Of a stretch of 64,000 bases of DNA, positions 63,394 through 64,000 are shown one piece after another; the first letter of the stretch is position 1; every line of letters starts with the position of its first letter. The notes under the pieces are model-generated. The model did not search any database. It was not told where the DNA came from and saw nothing but the letters and a program-made list of their open reading frames with translations. Origin of the DNA: Burkholderia lata (GTDB lineage Bacteria > Pseudomonadota > Gammaproteobacteria > Burkholderiales > Burkholderiaceae). The translations under genes were made by a program, and so were the position numbers. The stretch is from the NCBI RefSeq assembly GCF_000012945.1, contig NC_007509.1, forward strand, positions 434,001-498,000, in the 5' to 3' direction.

Positions 63394-64000
63394 ATGCGAC
63401 AGTATGGGTGGATCGCGGCGCTGGCCCTGGCGGTGCCGGCCGTGGCGCAGGCGCAATCGAGCGTCACCGTGTGGGGGCGTGTGGGCGGCGACGTGCAGTA
63501 CCTGAGCGGCGTGCAGAACGGCCCGCATTCGACGGGCTCGCGCTTCTCGGAAGGCAACGACTGGGGGACGAGCATCCTCGGCATCACCGGCAAGGAGGAT
63601 CTCGGCGGCGGCAACCAGGCCGTGTTCTGGCTCGAATCGTCGATCAACGCGGCGAACGGCAACTACGGCGGCGGCGTGCTGTTCCAGCGCGGTGCGTGGG
63701 TCGGCTTCAAGAACGAGCGCTACGGCTTCCTGCGGCTCGGGCAGGGCTCGTTCATCAACAGCTATATCTGGTCGTACGATCCGCTGCTCGAGGAAAACTA
63801 TTCGGTCGAGTCGCTCACGTCGTACCGCAACGGCCCGAAGCTGTCGAACGGGATCCGCTATGAATCGCCGAAGTTCGGCGGCTTCTCGTTCGCGCTGCAG
63901 GCGAACCTCGGCAACAGCTCGAACGGCTGGCTGCGCGGCTCGACGAACAACGTCGGTGCAACGGGCCTGTCCGATGGTGCGACGGTCGCGTACACGCACG
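63394..64000 (+). CDS. outer-membrane porin, Gram-negative porin family (5' part)
   Basis: The first 202 residues; the gene runs off the right edge. Signal peptide MRQYGWIAALALAVPAVAQA (cleavage AQA-QS), then the porin start SSVTVWGRVGGDVQYL, typical of Burkholderia/Neisseria-type trimeric porins (about 350-400 residues). GNQAVFWLESSINAANG and GFKNERYGFLRLGQGSF are in the constriction-loop region. With the operator upstream it is the outer-membrane entry for the sugar of the ABC importer. Confidence 0.9.
   Translation, partial: MRQYGWIAALALAVPAVAQAQSSVTVWGRVGGDVQYLSGVQNGPHSTGSRFSEGNDWGTSILGITGKEDLGGGNQAVFWLESSINAANGNYGGGVLFQRGAWVGFKNERYGFLRLGQGSFINSYIWSYDPLLEENYSVESLTSYRNGPKLSNGIRYESPKFGGFSFALQANLGNSSNGWLRGSTNNVGATGLSDGATVAYTH

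Overview
The window is high-GC DNA from a beta-proteobacterium and looks like an accessory replicon (chromosome 2 or 3) of Burkholderia, most likely of the cepacia complex. This rests on the GC-rich codon use, the density of LysR, AraC and TetR regulators next to MFS, EamA and LysE exporters, the type of trimeric porin at the right edge, and the lack of any core information-processing gene. I see no rRNA, tRNA, CRISPR array or intact insertion sequence. The species is an inference.

Layout. 0-9 kb: end of a short-chain fatty acid transporter, then small regulator/enzyme/transporter pairs (TetR with an NmrA-like protein and a DUF1772 protein; AraC with an EamA exporter and a DUF815 ATPase; DUF2071, ArsR and MFS; LysR). 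9.3-16.1 kb: six same-strand genes for a 972-residue helical-repeat protein, a Sel1-repeat lipoprotein, a small membrane protein, two further lipoproteins and an unknown cytosolic protein. 16.4-18.9 kb: an overlapping SDR/AMP-ligase pair. 19.0-21.2 kb: three poorly characterised genes on the minus strand. 21.3-26.3 kb: a complete 2-deoxyribose catabolic cluster (deoC, DeoR-type repressor, mutarotase-like deoX, permease deoP, kinase deoK). 26.6-29.1 kb: an HD phosphohydrolase, an unknown helical protein and an isolated M17-peptidase N-terminal domain. 29.3-32.0 kb: a clearly AT-richer island with an Mrr-like restriction endonuclease and an HExxH protein. 32.8-36.3 kb: PhzF, then a TrmB-family regulator divergent from RidA and MFS genes. 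36.5-53.6 kb: Nudix and DHA2 exporter, AraC/SDR/alpha-beta hydrolase, LysR/LysE, a gamma-glutamylcyclotransferase fold protein, DUF3142 with a large periplasmic repeat protein, lipoproteins, AraC, a protein with a PD-(D/E)XK-like signature, GNAT and EamA. 53.8-64 kb: a carbohydrate-acid uptake and oxidation regulon.

How the genes work together. The right-hand 10 kb forms one regulon. A porin and an ABC importer (binding protein, two permeases, ATPase) bring in a sugar. An SDR, a SMP-30-type lactonase and a galactonate-dehydratase-like enolase would oxidise, delactonise and dehydrate it. A LacI repressor has near-identical GAAAGCGCTTTC palindromes upstream of the binding-protein gene, its own gene and the porin gene. 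The deo cluster would import, phosphorylate and cleave 2-deoxyribose, and its kinase promoter carries a palindrome exactly between the -35 and -10 boxes. The TrmB/RidA-MFS pair has the same architecture, with a second perfect palindrome near the expected start of transcription. The TetR/NmrA region also has two matching palindromes. These four operator sets are the best-supported non-coding signals. The most likely candidate for an undescribed system is the AT-rich endonuclease/HExxH island, but its function cannot be settled from sequence alone.
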